A DNA stretch of 64,000 bases, from the NCBI GenBank assembly GCA_018881555.1, contig JACAXG010000079.1, positions 2,422,786 through 2,486,785 of the forward strand, in the 5' to 3' direction. Every line of letters starts with the position of its first letter. Within the stretch, counting starts at the first letter, position 1. The position numbers and the translations under genes were made by a program. The notes below the pieces were generated by a model. That model had not been told where the DNA came from, searched no databases, and saw nothing but the letters and a program-made list of their open reading frames with translations. Origin of the DNA: Amblyornis subalaris (taxonomy: Eukaryota > Chordata > Aves > Passeriformes > Ptilonorhynchidae). Below, piece by piece: positions 1 to 13,544 of this stretch.

Positions 1-878
1 GATTAGAAGTGGGATGCAGCCTCCCTTGATTTGCATGCATCCCACAGCAGCCAGAGCCCCACTCATTTCTCGCTGGCTGAGGAAGTCCAGCAGCTCAACT
101 GCTTGTGTTTTTCTCTCACCTTCCTGAATTTTTTCCACTGCTCTTTTCTTTGGGCTGGAAGCTGCAGCAGTGATTGTTCTGTACAGTTGTATCTTGCATA
201 ACAATTGGGGAATTAACAGATCTCCCTCTGAGAGTTTGCTCCAGCAGGTCATGTTTCTTGTCTCAAAGACATTTCTTTTCCTGTCCTCCCCCCCGTACAT
301 TATGTCTAAATTACAGGACAGTTTCTTTAATATAATGCTTTCTCTGAGAGAGAAAAATCTCTGTTTGTCCACTTCATATAAAGCCAGTGATTAGTGGACA
401 AAGAAAATTGTATATGTTTTGCTTCTTGTACTACTTAGAAACATCAACTGTATTTTCTCAGAAAGTGAAAGTGATACTACTTTTTCAATTTTGATTTTCA
501 TATTGGCACTGAAATACAGCATCAAGGGTGTTTAGGCTTGAAAGACCTCCAGTATTTGCAATGTTGAGATCTAATTTTAACCCCTTAATTTATAAAATGT
601 TAGCAATAGTTGAAGTCCTCGCTGACTCTGCAAAGCCCAGTAGAAAGCCCATGTAGCTGAAGCAAAGGAATGAGTGGGGTTTTGGCAGGGGAGATCCACA
701 CAGGTCACCACTGGATACTGAAAAGGGGAAACTCCCAGTTCAATGTATGACAGGAGTGGAGCAGAGCACCATGTGTTTCTTCTTTACAATGAGGCTAAGT
801 CTCACACTTCTGTTGTAAAATTTCTGGGAATATCCATTACATTTGTAAATATGGATCATCTTTCCAACTTGCGTGCTT

Positions 879-1055
879 TCATAGAGTCATACAACAGCCC
901 AGGTTGGAAGGAATATCAAAAGACCATCTGATCCAGACATTTATGGGAAAGGGAGCCTAAATGAAATAGTCTAGCACCCTGTCCAGTCACATCTTGAAAA
1001 CCTCCTATGATGGGAGCTCTAACATGTCCATGGAGAGGTTGTTGCAGTGAATTAC
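879..1055 (-). mobile_element. CR1 LINE 3'-end fragment
   Basis: The plus strand starts tcatagagtcatacaac, then gcccaggttggaagg, accatctgatccag and caccctgtccagtcacatct. These are the reverse complement of the conserved avian CR1 3' end and its terminal ATTCTATG-type repeats. Confidence 0.8.
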
Positions 1056-1150
1056 TGTTCGTCACAAGGAGCCACATCAAGATTATTACGAGGGACAGTG
1101 GGTGCGAGTTACAGCAGGAGAGGTTTCATCTCAACATAAGAAAAAAATTA
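1056..1150 (+). mobile_element. Short CR1-like fragment in opposite orientation
   Basis: The segment gacagtgggtgcgagttaca, then gagaggtttcatctcaacat and aagaaaaaaatt, resembles the plus-strand CR1 region downstream of the reverse transcriptase. It abuts the inverted fragment before it. Confidence 0.5.
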
Positions 1151-4100
1151 AATCTCTAGTTACATACATACGCATCCATGCATGACTTGCACTCCAATTT
1201 TGGATGGATGCATTAGCTAACCATATGCATGTTCAATTCAAACCTGCCTTAGAAAGCCTACGTTTATTCCAGATCTACTAACTAAGCCATTTCTAAGCAA
1301 CAGATCAATTGCTGTAAGCTTGCTGACATGAGATGTCTAAAGGGAATTGGATCCCTTCCCTTCAGTATGCTCTGTCTTTAATCCTGCCCTTATTACTTGA
1401 GATGGGATGATTTTTCCATTCCACTTCTTTCTTTTTCTTTTCAAGAGTCAGTTACAAGCTGGGATGATGTAGGGTCCCACATTTTTGCACAGTGCATGAA
1501 CCTTGCTCTCAGATGCTCACTGGAGATAAGTCCTCCTTAAAAAAGGGAAGTTGTGAGATGCATGCAGGAGGCAGGAGAGGGAGAGCAGGACTAAGTAGCT
1601 CTCTGCTGAGAATGGCTGTTACATTTGTAGAGACACTATGCATTGCATAGAGTGGTGTCCTGTTTAAGCAGTTTAAGGATAGGTGCAAAGAAATAGGCAG
1701 CAACTCATGTCCTTCCCCTGCCCAACTAACCCTTTGTGGTAACATCACAGGAAACAGTGTGCTTTTTTCACAGGACAGCTCCAGAAGCGCACACCCTGCC
1801 AGCTCACCCTGCTGGGGTTTTGTGGTGGCTGGCATGACCTGGAAAGCAGTCAGCTGTGGTAGGTGCCAGGACCTGCAGGGAGCCCTCTCCAGGGCTCAGG
1901 GCAGGAGCCAGTCAGGCAGAGCAGGTCTGCGGGAAGGGGCAGAAGGGCAGCCACCAGCCGGGGAAGCTTGTACCTCTCCTGCCCACCTACACCTGCAGGA
2001 AAGGGGTGTTGGTTAAGTTGTACCAAGAGTTAGTGGTTGCTGAAGTATTTTAGAAATGAAGGTATGTGGTGATTTTATAGATCCTGGCTTCAGCTCAGTG
2101 CTCGTGTAAGGTTGTTCCCAAGGCTGTCGCTTCTTCAGGATGCAGCTTTCAGAGGACACCAAGTGACCTTGGGGCATGAGGTTTTGGAAAAGGCATTAAA
2201 AAACTGATGACAATCTTTCTACTCTTTCAGTTTAAACAATGTAAGATTTTCACAGCCTGAAGAATTATTCTTGTTTCTTTTGTCAGTGTCTGCTGTTAAA
2301 GGTGTTATTTTGGAAGAAAGAAGGTTCATGCACTTTCTATGTCTATTTATGCATTCTGCATACTACTTCTCGGACTTGTGTGTGGTATTTTAAGCTTTAT
2401 TACCTCCCACTGTTGATATGTCTGTGCTGCCTCGCTGAATTCAGCTGATGCCTGTTGGCTTCATTGCGTGTTTCCAAAAATACAAACTTCAGAGCAAAAA
2501 GATTCAATGAAAAAAAGTGTCGAAAGGAAATAGTGGCCGTATGCTTAGATACACTGTGCTACAAACAAACAGTGTATGTTAAATGTACAGCACTTTTCAG
2601 CTACCCTGTCTCATCATATGCTGGAGCTCTGTCTGCTTGAGTGCTTTCTAACTTGCTCTTTCTGTTTCTTCATGCTTCCTTGGATTCAGAGAGAGGTAAA
2701 TGATTTTCATTTTTCCATTTTTATGTTTATCCTTCTGGCATGCACCGAAAAATGTTCTATTGGTTTGCTTGTATCAGTGAACAGAAGCTCAACTTCAGTG
2801 AGTAAATTCATATCTCTCTGTCACATTTTCACCTCGCTATTAACAGAATTGTCGAGTTGATATTGCCTGTTGGTTGTTTGGGTTTTTTTTCCTCAAGTCC
2901 CAAACCCTCTAATACTAGAACAGTTTAAAGTCATGCGATGCAGTGGGTTTTAATATTTGCCTCTGGTTTTAGGATTAAAATTTAGATGATGATGTTCTCT
3001 GCAATCTGAAATGCAAGACAGTTGTATTAAAATCCCATCTTTTATTTTAAAAATTGAAGAAACATGATACCAAGAGCAGGGGATTTAAGAGCTAAGTTTA
3101 GCAAGAGTTGGAAGCATCAATGTTTATTTCCTATTTTTGGTATTTGTTTTGGGTCTGTCTGGGTTGCTTGCTTGTCTTTTAAGTTTGAAGAAAAGTTGTC
3201 TCCAGTATGTTTGATTTGTTTGGATGTACAAAGGGATCATTTGGAATTCTCTACAATGCTTCCTGTTTCATGGGAGCGCAAACAGTAAGGCATTGTAGTC
3301 AGGTGCTTTGCAGCACAAGGGCTGCAGCCACTCCAAAGGCTCTTAGCAATAGAATTGCATCCCTCAGATGAGATCTGGGGTTTGTTTGCTCTTCTAAATT
3401 GCAAAAACTTGAAAGTGAGACTGGGTGGAAGGAATGTGGTTTAGAGATGCAGACCATTCCTCATGTTTGCTTTGTGGAATATAATGAGAATGGTTTCCAG
3501 GCTTGACTGTTTTTTAATCAGTTCTTTAGGCAGTGTTGGCCTAGGGAAATGTTTGAACTTTCTTGATTATGGCTTTGCAGTCTAATGTAGGTTTCATGAA
3601 TGTAGGAAGGGATGATCCTCCTAGCCTAGCACTGGCAAAAGGTGTGCTGCAAGCAGATTCATGGGTAGTGTCTGTGCACAACTGCTGTGTTCTCTGTCTG
3701 AATAATAAAGAACAAAGGAGAACTAGGAGGCATTTCTTAAAAAACAAATCACACTGGAGAGATTAACTATTCTGGTGTAGTCTGCTGTCTTCAATCTGTT
3801 ATAGTGCTTTGAGCATCTCAACTTGATGTATTTCTTTATTAAATCTTTAAATATTCCTTTTAAACAAAAGCCCACATCTTCCAATTAGATCTGGAAGACA
3901 GAAGCATTGTCAAAAATATCTAAATACTAATTTGTCAAAGTCAAATTTACAGGATCTGCTGCAAAGAGGCTGTTCAGAGGTTCATAGGCATAATAACACA
4001 TTCATTACTTAGAGGAAATTCATCAGAGTGGCCATCCTGAGGAGTTAAACCACCACTTTGCAATGCTGCAAAGGAGAAGCAGCAACTATAATGGCCTTGA

Positions 4101-7100
4101 CAAACTACCTCATTTGTGTGCCTTTTCCTGGAAAACTGTTGCACAGGATAGGAAGGCAGCCCCCTGCCCATGCACATTTCAAAAATGTTGTGAAGCAATT
4201 AAAGAAGAAAAAACAACAAAATACCGTGAAAAAGTCAGTGGCCAGTGATTGTCATACGATCTGTCCCAGAAATTCTGTCTTTTGTTAAATCCATCTATAA
4301 AACAAGCAGAGGTCTAAGCTACTGATTGACTTTCAGCTTGCCATGTCTGTCTAGCAGTTGCTGAGCAGCAGGAAGCCCCATCTGACCCCCAGGCACCAGC
4401 TGGATGTGACATACTGTTAGCTGGGCCCCCTTGGGCTGCCAGTCCTACAGGAGCGCAGTTTCCAGGGCACCCCTTCGGTAGCGACCACGGCACACGTGAT
4501 AGAATGTCTTCCTTGCTGTGATGGTGGTACTTCGGCCACGTGATCGTGAGGTGAGGCTGGGAATGAGGACCAGCATGGGACGTACAGCTGAGCTGTGCAA
4601 TCTGTACTGTTGTCACTGTGCTAACAGAGCTCATGGATCTGAGAATTGCATTTTGACATGACTCGATGCAAATCTGTGGCCCTTTGCAGGAGTAGAATAA
4701 AGCCCTTGCTAGTAGAAAGGGAAATGATTTGTAACATCTCAGAGCCACTTTTCTTGCTAGCAAGGCAGTGGTAGCAAGGCAGACAGGACTCCCGTCCCCT
4801 CCCCACACGAGGAGGTGGTGGGCAGTGCTGCGACCTGGAAAGGGCATCTGGGGGACTGGCTTCTGCAGCTGCATGAGGATCAGGCTGCAGGAAGGAAATT
4901 GGAGTGAAAGTCATGCAAATGCTTTCAGGCTTGGAAGTGCTGGGCTCTGAAGGGCTGAGCTGGGTATCAGGCGTATCAGCTCTGAGAGGATTTTAACAAA
5001 TTTTGGAAGCTCACAGAACTGTGGCAATGATAAGACATCAAAGAAAAACTGGCAGCTCTGAGTTTTAGGGCTGCCAGATTAAAGCCTCCGAGTTTCACAC
5101 AAAGTAGCCATAGCTCCTCCTTGCGAGTTAGCAAGTGACATTATCAAGGAATGAAGCGAACAGCCTTTCAGCAGGGGATAATTTGCCCTACAAACTTCAT
5201 GCTTGAATTAGGAAAACAAGCTACACACTGTCAATGCCAGACCATTTGAGGAGAATTTATTAAAATGCAGAACTGATGTTTTGCTGCAAGGAAATCCATT
5301 TTCAAATTGTGTGAAAACTGAAATAAGGAAAGTCTCCCAAAAATCTCTTCTTGGGTAACTACTTGGATCCAAAATTCATGACCAGGGTAATGCAGTGGTG
5401 GCCAAGTGTGCCATTCTGGGTTGTAGCTTGGGAGCAGCTAAAGAGGTGCAGGAGCTCTTTAGGAGGAGTGAAAAGAATTGGAAGGCTTTCACGTGTATCT
5501 AGGATTGTCAGCAACTGTCAGAAACACAGGGAAAATTCTTTCTCCCCCACATCTCTTCCAGCTCTTATCACTGAGGAGGAGAAGAGTACATGTGGATAAA
5601 TGCACTCTGAATGTATAAGAGAAATGGGAAGGAGAAGACTCTTGGGAATAGTTAATTTTCTTCCTCCTCATCCAGGATTTGATTCCAAAGTGTTGGGTGT
5701 ATAGTCACCTGGAGAAGGGGCTGTGGGTTTCATTTGGAGTGTGTGGGAAGGAAGCAGTGGTTTCACTCAGTATCTGTCTGGTATCTGGTAGGTGAAATGG
5801 AAGTCAAAAGGTCCTCAGTAAACCTTCTACAAACAGATTTTGCAGCTTTTGTGAATGCTGCTTGTTTCATCTAGTTATGGTTTCTTACCTTTGGGTTTTT
5901 CTCCCTAACTTTGCAAGTTCCTTGACGTGACCCAAATAAAAAGACAAGTGAACTGAACAGTCACTAACATTATTTCAGCTATAAATCCTTCCCCTTTCTC
6001 CTATGTGAAAAAGCAGTCTGGATAAAAAATCCGAAATGTAAATCCAGAAGATCTGTAATTTCTGTCATACATATTACTGCAGGGTTTCTTGCACCTCATC
6101 TCTGCCATTTGTGATACTAGAATATTTGTGTGTCATGGAAAAACACCATCCGATGATGGTCTTGATGGCATTATATTTACCTGCTTTCATAATGTGCCTC
6201 CTCTTCCTTCTCTTGCTTTTCTCCTCCTCTTCTCCTATGGGCATTCAAGTTTTGACAGTGAATGGCAGCCTCCTGCCAGGTGCCTCTGACCCCTCTCTGC
6301 TGCAGCGGTGGGCTGTTCTCCCCTTTTTGTTTCTTGCTTTCGTAAGTCTCTGGTCAGCTGTTTGGAGGAAAGCAAAGTGAAGCCTGAAAGTTATAGACTC
6401 AGGAGATGGTCTCCCCAGAGCCTGGCGGTGTGTGCTCTGAGACCCTGCAGTCGCAGGAGCCTAAACACCAGTACAAAGAAATAATCTTCTATAGGCTATT
6501 CTGGATGAATTTCAATCAATTTTAAGACAAACCCAGAGAATATAATTTTCTGGTTCAAGGATTCTTGTTACAATTTGTAATACATAAATCTGTATAGCAA
6601 TTTATGTTTTCCTGCATGTATATCATTTTAATGTAGATGTTTTAAATAATGACAATTTAATTTTATTGGGAAGAGTAAAAAATTTTATTTCATACTTCAA
6701 TGCTAGGATGTTGGGGTTTTTTTAACCAAAAAACAAAAGAAGGATTAATGCAATTCTACATTGTTCTACGGTCCTTTGAAGAAGTAAGTTTATAGTGAGA
6801 AGGTAATGGAGGATATGCTACTCTTTTAGGCTGTACTTAATTGGGATGCCTCCTAGGACTTTAGCCTAATAGTGGCAAATGGTTATAACTGCTATTCAAA
6901 CAGGACAGCATTAGCATAAATTGCTTTTAATGTGATTATATTCATCCAAGGTTGAGCAACTAAGTGATGCTTAGCCAGGTGTTAAATAGGTATGACTATC
7001 TTAAGGTTTAGTCAATGACTGTAGACATTTGTCAATTAAAGAGAGTAAAAGAGCAAATAAAAATTAAGTTCCCTTCTACTTAACACCTTACATTGTCTTC

Positions 7101-8987
7101 GCAACTCTCAAAATTGCTTTTTGAAATGTCTTTCTCTAGTCCTGTATTCTTCCAAAATAAATTACTACTAAATTTTTAACTGTTCAGCAGAACCAGTCTT
7201 CACTCTTGTGCAAAATAATTCTCATTTACTTTTTTTGTTTTCTAGCTTTTTTCCAGAATACTGATTTATATCCAGTTCCTATAACAGGAAAGTTATTAAT
7301 GAATTGTGTAGCACATGTGCAAATGATAAAAAAAAATTTTAAAATTACCTTCTATGAAGTACCCCTTTTCTGATAATCCTGTATCAACAGAAGTGGTGCA
7401 CTTATGTTATAAAGTTTCAAGAGTATACAGGGTTTTTTGCAGCATTATTCTCCCACTGAACACCTTTCTGCTCTCCCCACTGACATGGAATGAAATTTTC
7501 CTAGGAGCTGTCATTCAGATCCCACAGATTTCATGTGCACACACACCCTATGGAGACAGAGAAGACTCCAGCTGCATAAGATATGATCTGTTAACCCTGT
7601 GCTAGCTCTGTATCCAGCCATGGGCTTTGTAACGGTTTTTTAATTTCTTTTTTTTCGTTTGTTTTCCCAGCAGGATGTAAAGACAGGGGAGTGGTAAGAG
7701 GAGGCATTTGCCCTTTTCTGTAAATTTCTATTGCAAACACGTTACTCAGCACTTCTTCATTAGCACAGAGGCCTGTTGCACATAAATCTCACTTAAAAGT
7801 TAATTAGCTACAAGTGAGCTGCTGTCAAATGAAGGTTTGTAGATGAAGCGACCCAGAAGGGATCTGAAGTGGAAGAAGAATCAGAGACTGGTCTTCTGGC
7901 TTACTTGAGATTCAAGGCTTTGGACAAACAAGAAGCTGTTCCATTGTGGTCATGTGTAGGGAAACACAGAAGTTTTCCTAAGTTTTACTTTGTTATTGTT
8001 GCTGTAGGAAGCAGATACTCTGAAATACTCAGAAAACCATACCTTTCTTCTCCAAGAGAAACCGTGGAGCTCTGTTTTCCGAATGCCTAGAAATGGCTGA
8101 AGCAAGGCTGCAAGGCTCCCGGTGGCAGCAAAGGAGCCGACTGCTGGAGTTGTTGGCACAACTGATGTCTGTGCCCTCATCTCCAGATCTTGGCTGCTGG
8201 GCTGCCATGTAGGGCCACTCCTGTGAGCACATGGGCATCTAGGTGACTTCCATGAATTAATTACATCACTGGTACTATTTGTGCACTGTCAGAAGGGGGA
8301 AGGATGGTTTCTGTGCTAATTTTGATTGATGATTTGAAAACAGATGGTGTTGGCGGGGTTGAGCATGATGAGGTACCACAGGTTTTGAAGAATCCACATT
8401 TCATACTTTGTCTCAGTAGATGCAGGTCCTGATCATTTAAAGGCTTATGTATATTCACAATCTGTGAATGTAATTAGCTGATTTACTTTGTTCAAGCTGT
8501 TCAGGTACTTAAAGTGAAACACTGGTGTATGTCTGAAACACCACCATGAAGGTTTTATTAGCTCTCAGTACTTGAAACTGATCTACTGGCTGATGTTTCA
8601 CTTTCTTCTGTAATTGTGCTACACAGCTTTGTTTATGATTGCATACCATTACAAGCAGAAATATTTAGAGAAACTGCAGGACCTAGTGCTGGAGAGGCTC
8701 GACACAAGGCTTACATGCAGCACTGCAGTACGGAGGCAGCACTTGCGGAGCTGAGGCGTGGGCCAGGTGCTCCCAGCAGCTCCTTCCCAGCACCCACCAA
8801 CAACCCCGTGGGTGGGAAATGGCATTTCTGGAACTTCTATGAGGTGACTAAATGTGAATGGAATTTCACAGAACAAAGATAAAACTTTCTTCACAGCCTC
8901 ATGGGTTTTCCAGGCCACACCCTGGAGACTCTGCTGCAAACAGTGGGGTGTCAATGTTTCTTCAGCAAGAACCCCGGTATCAATAGA

Positions 8988-9352
8988 GGCCGGGGGATGA
9001 AGAGATTGAAAGGAGCCCTGCCAAGGACTTGGAGGTGCTGATGGATGAGAGCAATGTGCACTTGCAGCCCAGAAAGCCAACCTTGTCCTGGGCTGCATCA
9101 AAAGAAACATGGCCATCAGGTTGAGGGAGATGATTCTCCCCCTCTGCTCTACTCTCGTGAGACATCACCTCAAGTTCTGTGTCCAGCTCTGGAGTCCTCA
9201 GCACAGGAAAGACATGGACCTGTGGGAGAAGGTCAAGAAGAGGGCCACAAAGGTGATCAGAGGAGTGGAGCACATCTGCTGTGAAGACAGGCTGAGATTG
9301 CTGGGGTTGTTCAGCCTGGAGAAGAGGTCTCTGGTGTTACCTTGAAGGCAGA
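8988..9352 (+). mobile_element. CR1 LINE fragment, end of reverse transcriptase ORF
   Basis: The translated + strand has the typical CR1 C-terminal reverse-transcriptase pattern: REMILPLCSTLVRHHLKFCV, then QLWSPQHRKDMDLWEKVKKR, ATKVIRGVEH and RLRLLGLFSLEKR. The nucleotide sequence upstream (tgaagagattgaaaggagcc, cttggaggtgctgatggatg) also matches avian CR1. Frameshifts and substitutions show it is an old, dead copy, cut off at both ends. Confidence 0.9.
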
Positions 9353-9366
9353 GTAACTGAGGTGCT

Positions 9367-9959
9367 TGTTAATAGATCCTTGGGGCGAATGAGGGTGAAA
9401 CAATACTGAATGACCGGCGTTTAAATAAAAGTATAAAAATATCACTTAAGAAAATATATAAGGAAAAGAAAGAAAGAGAAAGAAAGGATATGAGTAGATA
9501 AAGGAGAGTAACGATATCACCACCCATAACTCCAGCGACAAGACTTGATAGCTGCAATTTCAATGTCCATTGGTCAACATGATGGTCGCAGTCTTGATCC
9601 ATCAGGGGTGGGGGTAACCCCCGAAACAAAAAGTTCAATGGGTTAATATACATTCAGGTTCAGGTGGGAACGCCAGGGTGGCAGATGAGCCTCCCTGTCA
9701 CCTGCAACGTCCCACTCATCAGACTCCTCCCTGCCCTTGCCATAGGTCTTACCTTTCAGAGTGGTTACTGAGCCAGGCCCTGCATGGTGGCTCATTCCTT
9801 TGGCTGTCATTAGCCTTCCAGGAATAGAGAAATGTTCTAACTGAAAAGTGGGCAAGCTCATTACTGTCAGCAGTGCCCTCCACAATGCTCTCCTTTGTTC
9901 AGAAAAGTAAATTTAGACTTGAGAAAAAAACTCAAGGCCCAGCAGGCCACCCCCGGTCA
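9367..9959 (-). mobile_element. Probable solo LTR of an avian endogenous retrovirus
   Basis: The plus strand opens TGTTAATAGATCC, so the minus strand closes with ...TATTAACA. A candidate minus-strand start TGACCGGGGG lies at about 9959. The minus strand contains a pyrimidine-rich tract and ATTTAAAC, as in a U3/R region. No matching target-site duplication was found, so the outer limit is approximate and the classification is by general resemblance. Confidence 0.45.
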
Positions 9960-12900
9960 ACTTCTCTGCATTTAAAATGCTGTTGAAAATACTTTTATCA
10001 AAGATGTTTCCCACTTATGGGGCATAATTATAAGTTGTGTTTCTTTACAGCCAAAATCTTTGATCATGATAGAATTCGATCTTTAGTTTGACAGAGTTTT
10101 AATTGTTTGACTTATTTTTAACTCTACAGTCTTTTGAGTCCTACCTCCATTGGGAGATAATGTGCTGACTAAACACATTTAGTATTACCTTATAGATTCC
10201 CTTAAGGCTGAAAATCCTTGCAGTTGAGCTTGGATCTCAGATACACTCTCTGCAAGGTGAGCTTTACTGTGGCCTCAGGGACCTCCCATGTATTAGGGAC
10301 TTAGCAGCACTGATGTGGTCTCCTACAGCAAAGCAACATAGTTTGTTGAGAAAGTCGTGGTGTGCCAGGGCATTGCCAGACCTTCTCATCAAAGGCTGGA
10401 CCACAATTTCAAAATTACAAATGGATTTTGCTGGCAATGTGTTAAGTCCTCCAAGCCCTAATGAATGCTTTGGTGGCTTTGTCCCATTTTAGCTTTTATT
10501 GACAGTAAAATAAGTTTCTAACAGCTGTATAGCTAACAGAAGGGGCAGGTTATCTTCTGTGTGCAACTCCTCAAAGGTACTTGTCTTATAATTGGAAATT
10601 CTGGTATTGTACAGCGTCCTCAGGATGTGCAGATTTCTGTTAATTCAAACAGGCTTCTGTGCAGTGCAAGCAGCTTGGCAAAATAACACAGGACGCTCTT
10701 CCTAGGATCATCGTGTAAAGGAATGCATAAATCACCTGTTTGCAAGTCCTCAAAGGAATAGTATTGATTTGACGTAAATGGTTGTAAATGGTAATAAATA
10801 ACCATGTAATGGTCACATAGATGACTTTCAATGTTATTTTAAGTTAATGCAAACACAGGTTTCGGCTACTATGTCTGCCCTCGGAAAGAATGGACCTTGA
10901 TTCAGTAATAAGGTGTGCTCAGCACTCTGCTTTTTTATGCTGTGTCTTTGCTACCCTGCAAGTGATGGTCACTGCCAGCAAGGTTTTCTTGTATGTAAAG
11001 TGAGGGGAAGTCTTATTGAAGTTATGGTAGAAAATCTATGTCTATTAAGTGAAGTATGTTTTCGTATTGCAGTTAAAATACTTGTAAGGGAAGGTATTTG
11101 GACTCAAAAATGTGAAGTCAGTAACTTAGGACATTTAAAATATGGCAATTAAAATATAAAACATTTTATATAAAATATAAAGCCAAGCACATAGAAAACA
11201 AAATCCAAAATGCTTAGGATTTTTGGAAATTCCTCACTTATAGCTCTCAAACCAGGCAAGATCTCGGCAGAGCTCAGGATATTATATGTGGGACTTTGTG
11301 AGCCTGAGCATTTCCAGAGATCTGCCCTGCATTTCAGTAATGTTGAAAGTTTACTTCAAAAGGCAAAAGTCTCAAAGGTTTTTTATGTGGTGTCTTGTTT
11401 CATTTTTTTCCCTCATAGCTGCTAATTTTTCATAGGCTATAGGTGAGCCATACTCCTTCTCTTGGTCTTAAGAGTCCAGCTAGGAGTCTTCAACTTTTGA
11501 AGCATTAAGCTAGGAGAAAACCATTCTAAAGCAAGACTTGGTACGTGTTCAGATGAGCCAAAAGCATCCGTCTTTTTCCAGGAGCAAGATTCTAGCTGAA
11601 ACTCAGCATCTCTGTGATCTTGCAGTGCAGAAAAAGGGAATAACATGCCAAAAGGCTCTTGTGGCCAAGGGATTTGGGGTCAGGCTGGAGCCAGGAAACC
11701 TTGGGGCATCTTCTGTAATAGACAGCACCTCCTTGGATTATTGCTTTGTGATTTTTCCTGCAGGTCATGATCAGCTGGGTGAAACACTGTCCCTCCCCAG
11801 GATGCCTGTGTCTCACATGCGGGCAGGGCAATGCTGCAGCCAGTGAGAGCCAATGCAGCCCGTGGGCTGTGTTCCTCATGGAACAGGAAGGGTTCAGGTG
11901 GCAGCACATTCCACGTGCTGCCCCACTGCCTGCTGTCCCTGCTGTGCCCTGCTGTGCCCCAGTGTATGCCATTGCAAGTTGGGATGCAGCGAGACGGAGA
12001 GGGGCCTCCAGCTTCACTGGAGTTTCTGCATGGTTCCGTCATGTGGAATTGCTTCCAATTCTCATCCCCTGATAGTTTTGTGTGGCTTGGGTTTTTTTAA
12101 ATTTTATTCATCAGGCTTCAGGTTGCAAAGCACTTAGATGTACCTGTTACTGAGCAGCCCTTATATTGTAAGGGCTCATTAGGGGCAAAATCTGCTGTTC
12201 AGTTCGATACAGGTACAGTACTTAACTGCAGGACAGTGTCCATATCTCCTACAGAGCTGGAAGGACAGCAATCCATCTGCCACAGTCTCTGATTCTCCCT
12301 GGATAGCTTCGGTGTAAAATTCTTCAATTCACTGGGCATCTAAAATGAGTTTAAAAATTGGCCATCCATGCTACATTAAACGTTGCTTGGAATATTTACA
12401 GACTTTTATATACAGAAGTACTTTAGTTTATACTAGGCCTGTGGCTTAGGAATATCCCTTCTCTCTCTTCACCACTTGCTGGTAATTATTTATGTGTAAA
12501 GCAGAAAGGAACTGAAAAGAGACTTCAGGCATAAGAGGCTGGAGCAAAGTCCCAGAGAAATCTGAAGGTCACAAAGTAGAAATGAGCTGTGGTTGCTTGG
12601 AGGACATGAAAAAGCAGAGGTGCAAGACCAGTGAACAGAGAATGTGATATAGCAAGGATGGCAACCAGGCAAAGCCAGACTTCTTCCTGGCTCAGTATGT
12701 ACCACTTTGACCTTTTCAGAAGAGCTCCAACTCTTAAGCAGCCTGAGAACAAATAAATCTAGTCTTGGCATTTCCTTCACCCATGCTAGAAAGCTATACT
12801 GTGCTGTGGTTATGAGCCAGTACAGTGCAAGAATCTCTTTTATAGGGCGGCTTTATTTAACTTTTAAAAAAATAAGGTCAGAAATTTAGGGCAATTAGTG

Positions 12901-13429
12901 TGAGCAAAGCTCAGCAGGTTCACATCTCCCTTATGCAACCAGATCTCTAATTACTATCTGCATATTTTAAACACTTTATACAGTGTTTGAAATACGATAT
13001 TTCTCTAACTAGAGTCTTGTATGCTGCTTCTCATTTTTTAGCAGTTAAGAGCTGCATGTTTCCTGTCTTAATTTGTAGTTCTCTCCCTACTTCATCTTCA
13101 ATAACATATTTGAGTAAATTTTGGTGTTTCTTTACAATTGCATTCGGAATTATGGGTTGTAACTTGAGCAAGTTGTATGGTTAGGAAACTGTAATGAGCT
13201 TTTCAAGTATATAGATTAAGCACCAAACTTCAGATATATGTTTCATGGGTGAGGAGTTTATTACATTTGTATACCTGCTTTGTCATAGGCATGTGTTTAA
13301 TACCTTGAGAGCTGAGGCATACACCTGTTAAATTGAAGTAGGACTTGCACTTTTGAAATACTACTGATTCTAATGCCATAAAATTTCTTTTGGTTGTTTC
13401 TAATGTGTCAGTTTATCTTGTTTACACAG

Positions 13430-13544
13430 AGACTTTGCTTATGTGGCAAGAGACAAAGACACAAGAATTCTGAAATGTCATGTGTTTCGATGTGACACAC
13501 CTGCAAAAGCCATTGCTACAAGTTTACACGAAATCTGCTCAAAG
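13430..13544 (+). CDS. APBB2: APBB2 exon, end of PTB1
   Basis: The acceptor is tttacacag. One base completes a codon, then 38 codons run from DFAYVARD to EICSK. The donor is AAG|GCAAGT, a GC instead of GT; the next exon begins IMAERKNAK, exactly as in human APBB2, so this is the true junction. It forms the last strand and C-terminal helix of PTB1. Confidence 0.93.

Larger units (their letters stand above)
1..13429 (+). other. APBB2: Upstream APBB2 intron sequence, no exon recognised
   Basis: No APBB2 coding block was found in this 13.4 kb after looking for PTB1 signatures such as WGEGKDM and LGWVEM. The visible content is CR1 fragments at 0.88-1.15 and 8.99-9.35 kb and an LTR-like element at 9.37-9.96 kb. 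There are unclassified GC-richer patches at about 1.75-2.0, 4.3-4.95 and 11.75-12.05 kb. Several of these carry open frames of 100-186 codons that look like chance. A short PTB1 exon could have been missed. Confidence 0.6.

Noticed and set aside
4314..4914. Minus-strand open frames of 186 and 97 codons
   Set aside because: There are no family motifs, the two overlap in different frames, and the patch is GC-richer so stops are rarer. Treated as chance within an APBB2 intron.
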